DNA from: Verrucomicrobiia bacterium | GTDB lineage: Bacteria > Verrucomicrobiota > Verrucomicrobiia > Verrucomicrobiales > DEV007 | Assembly (NCBI GenBank): GCA_020440025.1 | Contig: JAGROX010000151.1 | Coordinates: 3,026-56,344 of the forward strand | Direction: 5' to 3' | Length of the DNA stretch: 53,319 bases | Part shown: positions 8,227-16,952 of the stretch, piece by piece | Position numbering within the stretch: position 1 is the stretch's first letter | Layout: every line of letters begins with the position of its first letter | The notes under the pieces: model-generated | Seen by the model: the letters and a program-made list of their open reading frames with translations, nothing else | Told to the model about the DNA's origin: nothing | Database searches by the model: none | Translations under genes and position numbers: made by a program

Positions 8227-8681
8227 CCTTTCCTCTTATCAGCAACCGCAGCGCTTTGCAAAACTTCCCCATCGGGCCAGCAGGCCCCTTGGCGAATCCA
8301 TTCTCCGATGAGGTTCTTCTCTTCCAAAGTCAGCCCATGACCGAGTGGCGGCATGGCTTGACCTGTTTTTTCAGTCAGATAGATGACTTGGAGCATTCGA
8401 CTTTCCTCAGGTTTCCCCGGAACCACCAGCGGCGTTGGTCGGGAGGGATTGTAAACATCAGCTGACGTCCGGAAATCGGGGACTTTGGTTCCCAAAAGGT
8501 CGCCCTGATGGCAAGGCAGACAACGCTCCTGAAGGATCGGCTTCACCTGATCGAATCCGACCTCCTGATACATGGGCAGCTCGGCCACACCGATCTGCTG
8601 ACAGCCGGAAACTCCCATGAAAAATGTGACGATGACCACAACGATCCAGATCAAACGGGGCAACAGGTCCTGTATCCTCAT
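8223..8681 (-). CDS. c-type cytochrome lipoprotein (PSCyt-like)
   Basis: This 152-residue protein has a hydrophobic N-terminus ending in a lipobox-like GVSGC (C27), indicating a membrane-anchored lipoprotein. One heme c site, CLPCH, lies at 54-58. A likely axial methionine is M110 in GQAMPP. The segments FDQVKPILQERCLPCH, GKPEESRMLQVI and MPPLGHGLTLEEKNLIGEWI follow the planctomycete-type cytochrome domain often found next to or fused with hydrolytic or propeller proteins. It is upstream of, and overlaps, the PQQ propeller gene, suggesting that the pair forms a periplasmic redox or binding unit. Electron partners are unknown. Confidence 0.8.
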   Translation of the reverse strand: MRIQDLLPRLIWIVVVIVTFFMGVSGCQQIGVAELPMYQEVGFDQVKPILQERCLPCHQGDLLGTKVPDFRTSADVYNPSRPTPLVVPGKPEESRMLQVIYLTEKTGQAMPPLGHGLTLEEKNLIGEWIRQGACWPDGEVLQSAAVADKRKG

Positions 8682-8841
8682 GGTGACAATCTATCACATC
8701 CCGATCAGGCTGACTCGGCGTGAATTGTGATCAGGGAGGCTTCGCTTGACCTTACCCGCCAATCCTGCCAACGAAAACTGGACCACCGGTTTCCCGATGG
8801 CCCCGTCGTTCAGAGCTTCAACAAAGAACGTCGTGTCTCGC

Positions 8842-9708
8842 TCAACCGAGCAACGGCACCAGGTTGTCCTTGCACCATTGGCCGTTCTGAATCGTGACAC
8901 CGTCCGGATCATCGATGGCTACGTGAGCCTCGTCTTCGCAAATGATCCATCCTTCGTATTGGCGCAGGGTCAGCCATTCGGTGATCTTGTGGAAATCGAG
9001 CTTACCAGTTCCCATCTGAGCCCAAGGCTCCGGTCCGTTACCGCTGAAATCTTTGTAGTGAATGTGATTCACCAAGTGTTGCCACTTGTTCAAGGTTTCG
9101 ATCACATCCATGCCACCACGAATGATGTGTCCCACATCCGGCGTCCACCCGGTCACGGACGGGTCCAGAGAACTGAGCACCACGTCATAGTCATACTGAG
9201 TGCGCACCAGAGAATCCGGCGGGCTGTTCGGATGATAGGAACACTTGAGGCCAAGATCAGCAGCCCGTTTCGATACGGCATTCACATTTCGGGCCACATT
9301 GAGGCGGCGGCGTTGCAGATCTTTGGCACGTCCGCTGGGCAACGTCACCGTACCGAGCATGGAACCTGGGAAATGCTTCAGCAGATCCATGGTAAAGTCA
9401 GCGGCGGCGCGCTCATCGGGAGTCTCTTCCTCGCCATCCCAGGCGCAGACCAGAGCCAATCCCGCCAGCTCCATGTTGTGCTCTTGAAGCGTATCCTTCA
9501 GCTTGATCGGATCGCAGAAATCGCCCAGCCAGTATTTGCCACAACCGAGAGCGCTCTCCGAGATTTCAAGCACCATGGGTTCGATCCCGGTGAATCCCGC
9601 CTGGGCCGCGACTTTGATCATGTGATCGAGCTTGTTGTCGTAGCCTTTGCCGGTGCCCTGCATGAACCAGGTGTAAACCTGGGAGCCAAATTTGATGTTT
9701 GCTGCCAT
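8842..9708 (-). CDS. sugar phosphate isomerase/epimerase (xylose isomerase-like TIM barrel)
   Basis: This 288-residue protein shows the AP-endonuclease-2/xylose-isomerase-like barrel pattern: FGSQVYTWFMQG at strand 1, AAQAGFTGIEPMVLEI at strand 2, LKCSYHPNSP, then VGWT-type TGWTPDVGHIIRGGMD, HIHYKDFSG and YEGWIICEDEAHVA. The metal ligands expected in this family (Glu, Asp, His, Glu) have candidates in IEPM, PDVGHI, HIHYKD and ICEDE. There is no signal peptide, so it is cytoplasmic. It starts 39 bp downstream of the alpha/beta hydrolase stop, so these two probably form one operon. The substrate cannot be told; this family covers inosose, hydroxypyruvate and tagatose-type activities. Confidence 0.75.
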   Translation of the reverse strand: MAANIKFGSQVYTWFMQGTGKGYDNKLDHMIKVAAQAGFTGIEPMVLEISESALGCGKYWLGDFCDPIKLKDTLQEHNMELAGLALVCAWDGEEETPDERAAADFTMDLLKHFPGSMLGTVTLPSGRAKDLQRRRLNVARNVNAVSKRAADLGLKCSYHPNSPPDSLVRTQYDYDVVLSSLDPSVTGWTPDVGHIIRGGMDVIETLNKWQHLVNHIHYKDFSGNGPEPWAQMGTGKLDFHKITEWLTLRQYEGWIICEDEAHVAIDDPDGVTIQNGQWCKDNLVPLLG

Positions 9709-9747
9709 GAGTCTTTGGAGTTTGGTTTTCTTCGTTAAAATATCGGA

Positions 9748-10551
9748 TCAATGAGCCGCAAGCCAATTGCGGACACGGGGATTGAAATCATCCATCACTT
9801 CCCAGTGAAACGCATGTCCCGCATTGTCGTAGTGGTGCAGTTCACAGTTGGGAATGCCAGCAGCGACTTCCTCCCCCATCCAACGGGGCGTGAAGATGTC
9901 ATCCTTTCCGCCAATCACCAGACAGGGTGCCTGAATGTTTCCGAGTTGATCCAGCACGTCGTGATTCACACAGGCCGCTGCCTGTCCCTTCAGTCCGTGA
10001 AGAGGCTGAGGTGCTGAATCGGTGTCTGCGCCGGCGCGCCCATCCAGCAGGCCCTGAAAGGCATCATCATTGTCCCAGAAAGGTTTGGTGAAAATCAGGA
10101 GCTGAATCCATTCCATGAACTCCGAAGGCGTCAGGCGGGCTTTGCAATCCTCCATGTGTTTGAAGACGGACTTGGCATAACGATCGCAACGAGCCCAAGG
10201 GCACATCAATACCGCGCTCTTGACCTTTTGAGGATGACGCAGCGCCAGTTGCTGAGCGATGATGCTTCCCATCGAGACACCCACGATCCGAGCCTGCTCG
10301 ATTCCAAGCGCATCCATGAGCCCGGCGTAGTCATCGGCAAACATCTCGCTGGAATAGTCGCCAGCCGGTTTGTCACTCTGCCCGACGCCACGATTGTCAG
10401 GCATGATGCAACGAAATTGCTGGGACCAGTCATCGGCGTGAGCTTCCCAGACCGCGCCGGGAGCCGTGATTCCCATGATCATGATGATCGGGTCTCCGGA
10501 GCCACGCTCCTCGTAATACATTTTGATTCCGTTCGTTTCGACGTAGGGCAT
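9748..10551 (-). CDS. alpha/beta hydrolase
   Basis: The start is taken at the ATG complementary to 10549-10551 (MPYVETNGIKMYYEERG), giving 267 residues. An upstream in-frame start would add 33 residues without family character. The fold shows the oxyanion-hole region MIMGITAPG, DNRGVGQSDKP, the nucleophile elbow GVSMGS, an acid candidate in VIGGKDDIFTP and the catalytic histidine in AGHAFHWE. Size and motifs fit 3-oxoadipate enol-lactonase-like or epoxide-hydrolase-like members without fixing the substrate. It is the first gene of the minus-strand pair with the sugar isomerase, and a terminator at 10657-10690 isolates it from tpsB. Confidence 0.8.
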   Translation of the reverse strand: MPYVETNGIKMYYEERGSGDPIIMIMGITAPGAVWEAHADDWSQQFRCIMPDNRGVGQSDKPAGDYSSEMFADDYAGLMDALGIEQARIVGVSMGSIIAQQLALRHPQKVKSAVLMCPWARCDRYAKSVFKHMEDCKARLTPSEFMEWIQLLIFTKPFWDNDDAFQGLLDGRAGADTDSAPQPLHGLKGQAAACVNHDVLDQLGNIQAPCLVIGGKDDIFTPRWMGEEVAAGIPNCELHHYDNAGHAFHWEVMDDFNPRVRNWLAAH

Positions 10552-10656
10552 GATTGGTATGAGGTGGGTTTGTTTCCCGCGTCTACACGGGCTCGTTTTG
10601 TCTAGCGCAGAACTGGATGGGTTCCAAGAAAAAAGCTGCCGGTGAATCACGGACCG

Positions 10657-10690
10657 AAAAAAAGGCGAACTCTTTCGAGTCCGCCTTTTT
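10657..10690 (-). terminator. Rho-independent terminator of tpsB
   Basis: Read on the minus strand, GGCGGACTC pairs with GAGTTCGCC (one G-U pair) around a GAAA tetraloop and is followed by seven T residues. On the plus strand the same stem has a mismatch, so its orientation favours termination of the tpsB transcript, which ends 28 bases earlier. Confidence 0.8.
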
Positions 10691-10717
10691 CAAATGATTC
10701 TGTCGATCGCAGTCGGA

Positions 10718-12544
10718 TCAGAAGTTCGCCGTGGCACCGATGTGCAGACGACCGTTCTCGTCGATGCCATCGGCCCCGCGGGTTCCCACCGGCAAACCGT
10801 AGTCGAGACGGAGGCGGAACCAGTCGCTGTAACGCCAGCGGAGACCGACACCCACACTCTGGAGTTCCTGCTGATTGGGCTCGCCTTCCAGACGATTCAC
10901 ATTGGTCAGCGCGGCGTGGTCGTAGAAGAAGAGGAAGCGAAGCTCATCCGTCTCATTTTCCCATTCCATGATGCGCCCCAGCGAGATCGGCGGCGTGTAG
11001 ATTTCAGCAGAACCGAAGAAACCTTCGTCGCCGCGAATCACGCGCTGCTCGAAACCACGAACTGAATCATATCCACCAGCACCAAGCTGCTCGCTCGCCT
11101 GGAGGTTGCCGTTGGAGACCTGCCCCTGACCGCGGATGCGGGCAGACCATTCTTCCGGCAAACGTTGCTGACGCTCGATCCCAAGGTTGGCGTAAAGGTA
11201 ATCGGCAGTAGAACCGGCACGAGCCTGTTCGAAGACGCTGTCGCTGTTCTGCGGGGTCCACTCACCCGGGCTGTAGAACCCGCGAAGATCGACTCGTGTG
11301 ATACCGCTCTTGTCCGATACCATCCAGTCGTAACCAGCCATGAACTGGTAGATCTCGGTCGTCGTGTCGAAGACTTCCTGACCACCAAATTCCAGATTGT
11401 TGTTGCTGGACTTGGCGTCGAAACCGAACTGCATCTCGCGAACCTGACCACCCGGAGCATTCAATGGGATGCCGTAGCGAATGCTGCCTTGAGTGCTGGT
11501 GCCACCAGAGGTGATGAAGGTGCCGTCACCCACCGGGATATCTGCATCCACCGTCACATATGATCCCAGAATCGTGAGCCAGTGACGCCAAGGCAAACCG
11601 CCCTGATAGACGACCGAGTGGCCCACCACACTAGAGAACTCCAAGTCGGTGGTCAGCTGATAGCTCAGGCCCTGATCCGGTCCGAAAAGGTCACCCCAGT
11701 TGAAGCCCGCCAAGAAGCGGTCTTCACCGAGCGCTTCGGTGCCGGAGTTCTCATAACCGAGGTAATACCAGAAAGGATTGGCATCAACGACTCGAAGGAT
11801 GATGTCGGTCTCACCGAACTCATAACCCGGAGCGTAGATCAGGTCGACTTTGCGATAGGGGCTCTTGTTCAGCCAGTTCAGGTCCTGCTGAATCTGCTGG
11901 GAACGAATCTCGTCACCCTTCTTGATGGACATCTGGCGTCGCAGATATTCCTCATACTCGGCATCGACACCTTCCACTCGAATGCGGCTGAGTTCACCTT
12001 CGATCACGACCAACTGGACCACTCCCGGAGTGATGTCTTGCTCCGGAAGCAGAACGTCAACCACCGGACGACCGGAATCACGATAGGCACGAATCACATC
12101 GCGAACCATGATGTCCAAAGATGCCAGCGACACAGGAGTGCCGATGTAGGCATTCAGGGTCTCACCAACCTTCGGCGGGAAATCGTCAAAGTCGTGCCAG
12201 ATACCTTCGATGCCCGCCCAACCTTCGGCGCGCACATCTCCGGGACGAGGAACGATGACCACCCCGCGGAGATAATCGACAAGCACTTCCTCACTGAGGC
12301 CGGCAGAAGCCCCCGGATTCAAATAGAACTGGCCATCGGTATTGACCTTCAAAGGTCCCTGTCCGATACCGGCTTCGAGATTCTGCTGGGTTTCAAACAC
12401 CTGTGCCTGCATGTCCGGCGGCAAAGCGTCGGTCAGGAATTCGGTGCCATCGGCCGTCATCACGGTTTGCTGGGCGTGGACGCACAGTGGCGTCGCGGCC
12501 GTTAAAATCGCGACTTGTAGGGCTGTTTTGAATGCGACTCTCAT
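10718..12544 (-). CDS. TpsB-type outer-membrane transporter (FhaC/ShlB/HecB family)
   Basis: The start is set at the ATG complementary to 12542-12544 because it opens a clean signal peptide (FKTALQVAILTAATPLCVHAQ), giving 608 residues. An upstream in-frame extension would run into the next gene. After the signal come an N-terminal linker to about 107, two POTRA-like domains (about 108-253, including GTPVSLASLDIMVRDVIRAY, VVQLVVIEGELSRIRVEG and GDEIRSQQIQQDLNWLN) and a 16-strand-type barrel. The barrel carries the L6-loop signature VRGF at 495-498 with GD at 505-506 and ends in phenylalanine. This is the pore of two-partner secretion, which exports large beta-helical exoproteins. No tpsA lies next to it; the giant exoprotein gene starting beyond 53 kb is the plausible client. 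The segment LRGVVIVPRPGDVRAEGW before POTRA1 is unusual. Confidence 0.9.
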   Translation of the reverse strand: MRVAFKTALQVAILTAATPLCVHAQQTVMTADGTEFLTDALPPDMQAQVFETQQNLEAGIGQGPLKVNTDGQFYLNPGASAGLSEEVLVDYLRGVVIVPRPGDVRAEGWAGIEGIWHDFDDFPPKVGETLNAYIGTPVSLASLDIMVRDVIRAYRDSGRPVVDVLLPEQDITPGVVQLVVIEGELSRIRVEGVDAEYEEYLRRQMSIKKGDEIRSQQIQQDLNWLNKSPYRKVDLIYAPGYEFGETDIILRVVDANPFWYYLGYENSGTEALGEDRFLAGFNWGDLFGPDQGLSYQLTTDLEFSSVVGHSVVYQGGLPWRHWLTILGSYVTVDADIPVGDGTFITSGGTSTQGSIRYGIPLNAPGGQVREMQFGFDAKSSNNNLEFGGQEVFDTTTEIYQFMAGYDWMVSDKSGITRVDLRGFYSPGEWTPQNSDSVFEQARAGSTADYLYANLGIERQQRLPEEWSARIRGQGQVSNGNLQASEQLGAGGYDSVRGFEQRVIRGDEGFFGSAEIYTPPISLGRIMEWENETDELRFLFFYDHAALTNVNRLEGEPNQQELQSVGVGLRWRYSDWFRLRLDYGLPVGTRGADGIDENGRLHIGATANF

Positions 12545-12683
12545 TACTGAGTGGGATTGAAAAAATGAACGGATCTCCGTCAAAACCATCCGATTAACAC
12601 AGTCTTGTGATAATGAAAAAGCCTTTTTTCGAAAATTTCCGAGGCCATCTGAAGCAAATTGTGGGTTTTGGTCAAGCATCATT

Positions 12684-13559
12684 TCAGTTTTCAGTGGCTT
12701 CCGGGTCTGTTTTTTTCTCTGATTCAGCCGCTGGATCGTGAGGCTTGAGCGACGTTTTCGCGAAATCGGAGGGCACTTCGAACCATCCGGATTCGACTGG
12801 CTCATGGTCAATCCTCAGCAAGCCGATGCTCTCGGCAGGTTCATCACCGCTCTTTTCCTGGTCGAGTTTCACGATCAGCTGGCCATCCTCAGTCACTATC
12901 CCCGACTTACCAAACAATTGACCGACTGCGGCGGGAAGCCCTTTCGTGACAGAATCGAAGTAGCGCTGGAACGCCAAAGCTGCCGAAAAATCCTCTGCCG
13001 ACAATCCGATGCTGGCGCCATCGGCAATCAGCGCAGTCCCCCACATTTTTTCGCGCAAGTAGACATTGGCCCGCTTCACCTTCTTGCCCAACCACTCGCC
13101 GGTTTTGCCCGTAGTTTCGAAGCGCAGCTCTCCTGCCTTGCCGGCAGAATCGGGATCGTTGGACCGGTGCAGGACTTCCATCACCCTTCGAAGTTCTTCT
13201 CGTTTTTCCTTGGGCAGGTCGCGAAGCTTGCCCTCCATCTCCTCGAGAACCAGGCGCTGGGTCTCGATGAGTTCGGCTGCCATCTCCTCGAACGCAGCCC
13301 GGTTTAGCTCCGCCACCTCTTTCTTCCCATGATCCACGACCGAAGCGGTGTTGGTGGCAGAATCATAAACCAAGAGTCGTTTGTCGTTCGCGTTGGCGAT
13401 TGAAACTTTCCCGGCTTTGAGGTGAATCTGATGACTCGGCTGAGTCTTGCCCTCTCCGGTAGATCCGAAAACCAGAGTCGCGTCGGCAAACGTCGAAAAG
13501 GGAAAAGCCAAAACCAATAGCGCTGAGAGGAATTGTTTCTGATTCGGAATCAATGACAT
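12684..13559 (-). CDS. secreted protein of unknown function (DUF4412-like character)
   Basis: The ATG complementary to 13557-13559 begins a signal peptide (SLIPNQKQFLSALLVLAFPF, cleavage likely near TFADA), giving 291 residues. The mature part has a short beta-rich segment (IHLKAGKVSIAN, RLLVYDSATNTASVVDHGKK) resembling DUF4412-type periplasmic proteins. A charged helical stretch (EEMAAELIETQRLVLEEMEG through EELRRVMEVLHRSND) follows, then a beta-rich C-terminal half and a charged tail. It is upstream of tpsB on the same strand with a 139-bp gap, so co-transcription is possible and a role in exoprotein export or folding conceivable, but nothing in the sequence proves it. Confidence 0.6.
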   Translation of the reverse strand: MSLIPNQKQFLSALLVLAFPFSTFADATLVFGSTGEGKTQPSHQIHLKAGKVSIANANDKRLLVYDSATNTASVVDHGKKEVAELNRAAFEEMAAELIETQRLVLEEMEGKLRDLPKEKREELRRVMEVLHRSNDPDSAGKAGELRFETTGKTGEWLGKKVKRANVYLREKMWGTALIADGASIGLSAEDFSAALAFQRYFDSVTKGLPAAVGQLFGKSGIVTEDGQLIVKLDQEKSGDEPAESIGLLRIDHEPVESGWFEVPSDFAKTSLKPHDPAAESEKKTDPEATEN

Positions 13560-13780
13560 GGAGAACCCTAGGGTGAAAATGACTAAGTTGATCAAAGCAG
13601 GGGTGATACCAAACCCCCCGTCCATTCACAAGCTCGATTGCATGAGATTCATCAATCTCCTCGGTGAATGGGTGGAAACGCGATTTCGCCAACCGAAAGG
13701 AGCCGTTTTTACTTCCCCCGTCGTAGCCTTCTGTTAAGTTCACTCTCATTAGGAAAACTGGATAACCCTCTTCTTCAACC

Positions 13781-14785
13781 ATGCTCCAAGTCATTCTCGT
13801 CATCGGCGGCGTTCTCGTCAGCCTCGTCCTGCTTCTGATTCTCATGAAGTTCTTCGGCATCTGGATCAGAGCCAGAGTCGCCAACACCCCGGTCAGCATC
13901 CTGACACTTGTAGCCATGTGGCTCCGCAAAGTGCCGCCGTCGCTGATCGTGGATACCCGAATCACCGCTGCCAAGGCAGGATTGGAATACAACACCGATC
14001 AACTCGAAGCCCACTACATGGCTGGCGGTATGGTGGATCACGTCGTCCTCGCCCTCATCGCAGCTGACAAAGCCGGGATCCCGCTCACCTTTGATCGAGC
14101 CTGCGCCATCGACCTCGCGGTGAAAGGCACCTCCAAAACGGTGTTGGAAGCCGTTCGGACCTCCATCAACCCTGCCGTGATCGACTGTCCCGGCGGCGGC
14201 GGAAAAATCGATGCGGTGGCCCGCGATGGCATTCAGCTGCGTGCTCGCGCCCGAGTCACGGTTCGCTCCAATCTTGATCGCTTCGTCGGTGGTGCCACCG
14301 AGGAGACCATCATCGCCCGAGTCAATGAAGGCATCGTCACCTCCATCGGCTCGGCCCAGAGCCACAAGGATGTGCTGGAAAATCCTGATCACATTTCCAA
14401 GCGAGTGTTGGAGAAAGGTCTCGATGCCAACACGGCATTCGAAATTCTCTCCATCGACATCGCCGACATTGATGTCGGAGAAAACATCGGCGCGACCCTC
14501 CAGAAGAGCCAAGCGGAGGCCGACAAGCATGTTGCTCAGGCCAAGGCGGAAGTGAGGCGGGCCGCCGCAGTGGCCACCGAGCAGGAAATGTCCGCCCGCA
14601 CCCAGGAAATGAGAGCGAAGGTGGTCGAGGCAGAATCCCAGATCCCCATGGCCATTGCCGAAGCATTCCGCAGCGGAAACCTGGGGGTCATGGATTACAT
14701 GCGCTATCGCAATGTCATGGCCGACACCGATATGCGGGAGAGCATCGCCGGTGACACCGAAGCTGCTCCTGACAAGCCGAACTGA
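13781..14785 (+). CDS. floA: flotillin-like protein FloA
   Basis: This 334-residue protein matches FloA/YqfA (about 331 aa in Bacillus). It has a short N-terminal membrane hairpin ([20 protein letters not shown]), then conserved stretches [33 protein letters not shown], the glycine-rich [34 protein letters not shown], and a C-terminal Ala/Glu-rich coiled region ([20 protein letters not shown]). FloA proteins assemble in functional membrane microdomains and scaffold membrane protein complexes. The gene has its own 221-bp upstream region and is followed by the 36-bp hairpin element and a membrane-anchored proline-rich protein gene. The NfeD-type partner often found with flotillins is not adjacent. 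Confidence 0.9.
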   Translation: MLQVILVIGGVLVSLVLLLILMKFFGIWIRARVANTPVSILTLVAMWLRKVPPSLIVDTRITAAKAGLEYNTDQLEAHYMAGGMVDHVVLALIAADKAGIPLTFDRACAIDLAVKGTSKTVLEAVRTSINPAVIDCPGGGGKIDAVARDGIQLRARARVTVRSNLDRFVGGATEETIIARVNEGIVTSIGSAQSHKDVLENPDHISKRVLEKGLDANTAFEILSIDIADIDVGENIGATLQKSQAEADKHVAQAKAEVRRAAAVATEQEMSARTQEMRAKVVEAESQIPMAIAEAFRSGNLGVMDYMRYRNVMADTDMRESIAGDTEAAPDKPN

Positions 14786-14799
14786 CGCGCGCTTGACTG

Positions 14800-14835
14800 A
14801 ACAGGGTTAGGTCGCTGACTTGACCCTGTTGAATC
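14800..14835. repeat. 36-bp dispersed hairpin element, copy 1 (GCT loop)
   Basis: The left arm AACAGGGTTAGGTC and right arm GACTTGACCCTGTT pair over 14 positions (two G-U pairs in plus-strand RNA) around the loop GCT, followed by GAATC. It begins 15 bases after the floA stop. The same 36 bases recur at 26828-26863 with only the central loop changed to AGC. No T-run follows, so it is not a classical terminator. Confidence 0.75.
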
Positions 14836-14869
14836 CGTTCTCTCCACTCCCCTCCTTAGCTTCCTCTCC

Positions 14870-15439
14870 ATGAACGACAATCCTCCTTGGTTTTACCTCG
14901 CGATGGTGGTGATCGCGTTCATCTCGTGGGTTTTTAACCGAATCCAAGAAGCGACGGCGGAGCGGCGACGGGTGAAGGAATTGAAGAGGCGGCGGGAAGA
15001 ACAGGAACAGGATCCTTATCGCAGTCCTCAGCAATCGCCACCTCCGGTTCGTAGACCTCAACCCCAGCCTGCCGACGAATCCGGTGAAATGCTTCGGGAC
15101 CTGATGGAGGCTTTGGGCGGCGCTCCAAAACCGGCGCCGGCACCGGCCCAGCGCCAGGCTCCGCCACTCCCAAAAGCGAGAGTGGTTTCATCTCAACCCA
15201 AGAAACCTGCTCCCGCCCCCGGTGCCAAATTGTCAGCGGCAGAGAGGGCGGCTCTGGAACGCATTCAATCCAGCTCGGCCATGGCAACGCCTCCAGCGAC
15301 TGTCGCCGTCCATCGGGCCGGAAAATCGGGAGCAGGGCTGAGAAAACTCCTTCGATCTCCGGGGGGCATGCGTCAGGCAGTGCTGTTGAAAGAGGTGCTC
15401 GATACCCCGGTCGGCCTGCGTCAGGAAGATCGGATGTAA
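14870..15439 (+). CDS. membrane-anchored proline/alanine-rich protein, unknown function
   Basis: This 189-residue protein has an N-terminal membrane helix (PPWFYLAMVVIAFISWVFNR). A strongly basic and acidic helix follows (TAERRRVKELKRRREEQEQD), then a long Pro/Ala/Gln-rich disordered linker (about 55-130). The conserved-looking C-terminal motif SPGGMRQAVLLKEVLDTP resembles the LRQAxLLxEIL-P ending seen in many short anchored proteins of Planctomycetes and Verrucomicrobia. The C-terminus is probably cytoplasmic. The gene is downstream of floA with only the hairpin element between, so a link to flotillin microdomains is possible but unproven. Confidence 0.65.
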   Translation: MNDNPPWFYLAMVVIAFISWVFNRIQEATAERRRVKELKRRREEQEQDPYRSPQQSPPPVRRPQPQPADESGEMLRDLMEALGGAPKPAPAPAQRQAPPLPKARVVSSQPKKPAPAPGAKLSAAERAALERIQSSSAMATPPATVAVHRAGKSGAGLRKLLRSPGGMRQAVLLKEVLDTPVGLRQEDRM

Positions 15440-15510
15440 AGAAGCGTCGATTCCTGCTGCTTGCCGCTTGAAATCTTTCCGTTACGAAGTATAGGCTTCC
15501 TTTCTCAGTT

Positions 15511-15591
15511 GCCGGTGTGGCGGAATGGTAGACGCGCGCGATTCAAAATCGCGTTCCTTCGGGAGTGAGGGTTCGAGTCCCTCCGCCGGTA
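15511..15591 (+). tRNA. tRNA-Leu (anticodon CAA)
   Basis: The acceptor 5' strand GCCGGTG pairs with CGCCGGT near the 3' end (two G-U pairs). The D arm is in GTGGCGGAATGGTAGACGC, and the anticodon stem GCGATTCAAAATCGC holds the loop TTCAAAA with anticodon CAA. The long class II variable arm GTTCCTTCGGGAGT is present, the T arm is GAGGGTTCGAGTCCCTC, and the discriminator base is A. CCA is not encoded. The long variable arm and anticodon make the leucine assignment secure. Confidence 0.95.
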
Positions 15592-15650
15592 TTTCCTTTG
15601 GTTTCCGCCATGTTCCCCAGCTATCTGACGTCTTCTGTTTGCGCCCCGAG

Positions 15651-16952
15651 ATGAGCGTGATTCCGCTGACGCTCACCTGCCTCCTCCTGCTCTTGGTGGC
15701 GATTTTCTCCGCGGTAGTCTCCGCTCTCGAAACGGCCCTTCTCTCACTGAAGGAACATCACATCGCCGTGATCGGTGACGACAGCCCGGAGATCACCGGC
15801 ATGATGCGCGCGATCGCCAGACAGCCTCGACGCAGTTTGCATCAAGTCATCCTCCTCGGGTCGGTGCTCAATCTTTCCATGGCAGTGCTCGGTCTGCTCG
15901 TGCTTCAGGAATTCGGCCCCGTCATCCCGGGACGCCCCCTGCTCTCAGGCATTGTCTTGTTTGGAGCCTTGGTGCTGATCGGTGAAGTCATTCCCACTCT
16001 CGCGGCAATGGCGGCCCCAACTCAAGTGTTTCGCACCTTGATCACCCCGTTCATCTGGATTTCTCCCTGGCTGGAAAAGATCTCGGAGCGATTGGAATCC
16101 CTGACGGATCGACTCGGAGCCAGTCTCTTGCCTTTTGCCCTGAAACCACGCACCACCCTGACCGACGACGAAGTCGAAACTCTGGTGGAAATGCGTCGGG
16201 AACAAGGCGTGCTCGCCCCAGCTGAGAGCGAGATCATTCACGACATCATCCGGCTCGGGAACAAGACGGTGAAGGACTGCATGACCCCGCGGGTCGCCAC
16301 GCTCATGCTCAACGACGCTCTGGACAATGAGGCAGCCTTGGCAGAGATGCACGAGGAGGAAAAGTGGCACTGGTTCGTTCCTGTTTTCCAAGGCAGCCCC
16401 GATTTGGTGATCGGCGTGCTGGACGTGAAACGTTGGCTCTACGACTCGTCACGGGATTTTCGGGAGTTTGTGACGCCGCCCGTTTTCGTCTCGGAAACGA
16501 TGAAAGCTCTCGATGCTTTTCGCGAACATTTGGGCGAACCCAAAAATCTCTGCGTCGTTGTCGACGAATATGGCGGGGTCGAAGGAGTGATCACTCATTC
16601 CGACATCATCGAAGAGATTCTCGCCGATGCCGCGCCGACCTTGGATCAGGAAGAGGAGTTCCTCATTCTGTCCCCCGGTCGGATTCGAGCAGATGGAGAG
16701 GCACGCCTGGACGACATCGGAGAGGAGCTGGGCATGGATCTTGACCACGAAGGCTTGGATACTATCGGAGGCTTGGTCTTCAATGAACTGGGCCATCTGC
16801 CGCCTCCCGGTACCGAAGTCATCATAGACGGCCTCCGAATCACCGTCCTGCTCTGCGAAAATCAGCGGGTAGCTTCCGTCGAGATCGAGAAGCTCTCTGA
16901 GGGCTCGGAACCTCTCTCCCACGATCTGACGACTCCGAACGAGCATTCGTGA
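15651..16952 (+). CDS. CNNM/CBS-domain membrane protein (CorC/HlyC family), first of a pair
   Basis: The ATG at 15651 was chosen because upstream in-frame starts lie inside the tRNA gene; this gives 433 residues. A CNNM transmembrane domain (about 1-180: LTLTCLLLLLVAIFSAVVSA, LHQVILLGSVLNLSMAVLGL) is followed by the amphipathic linker, two CBS domains (VKDCMTPRVATLMLNDAL; CVVVDEYGGVEGVITHSDII) and a C-terminal CorC_HlyC domain (GEARLDDIGEELGMD, TIGGLVFNELGHLPPPG). The family is linked to magnesium or cobalt homeostasis. The stop overlaps the start of the next gene, which encodes a shorter paralogue, suggesting a hetero-oligomer. Confidence 0.85.
   Translation: MSVIPLTLTCLLLLLVAIFSAVVSALETALLSLKEHHIAVIGDDSPEITGMMRAIARQPRRSLHQVILLGSVLNLSMAVLGLLVLQEFGPVIPGRPLLSGIVLFGALVLIGEVIPTLAAMAAPTQVFRTLITPFIWISPWLEKISERLESLTDRLGASLLPFALKPRTTLTDDEVETLVEMRREQGVLAPAESEIIHDIIRLGNKTVKDCMTPRVATLMLNDALDNEAALAEMHEEEKWHWFVPVFQGSPDLVIGVLDVKRWLYDSSRDFREFVTPPVFVSETMKALDAFREHLGEPKNLCVVVDEYGGVEGVITHSDIIEEILADAAPTLDQEEEFLILSPGRIRADGEARLDDIGEELGMDLDHEGLDTIGGLVFNELGHLPPPGTEVIIDGLRITVLLCENQRVASVEIEKLSEGSEPLSHDLTTPNEHS

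Noticed and set aside
12545-12811. Longer start for the TpsB protein
   Set aside because: The extension is basic and low in pattern, overlaps the upstream gene, and would bury the signal peptide that begins at 12544.
15525-15650. Upstream start for the first CNNM gene
   Set aside because: It would translate most of the tRNA-Leu gene; ATG 15651 starts directly before the first membrane helix.
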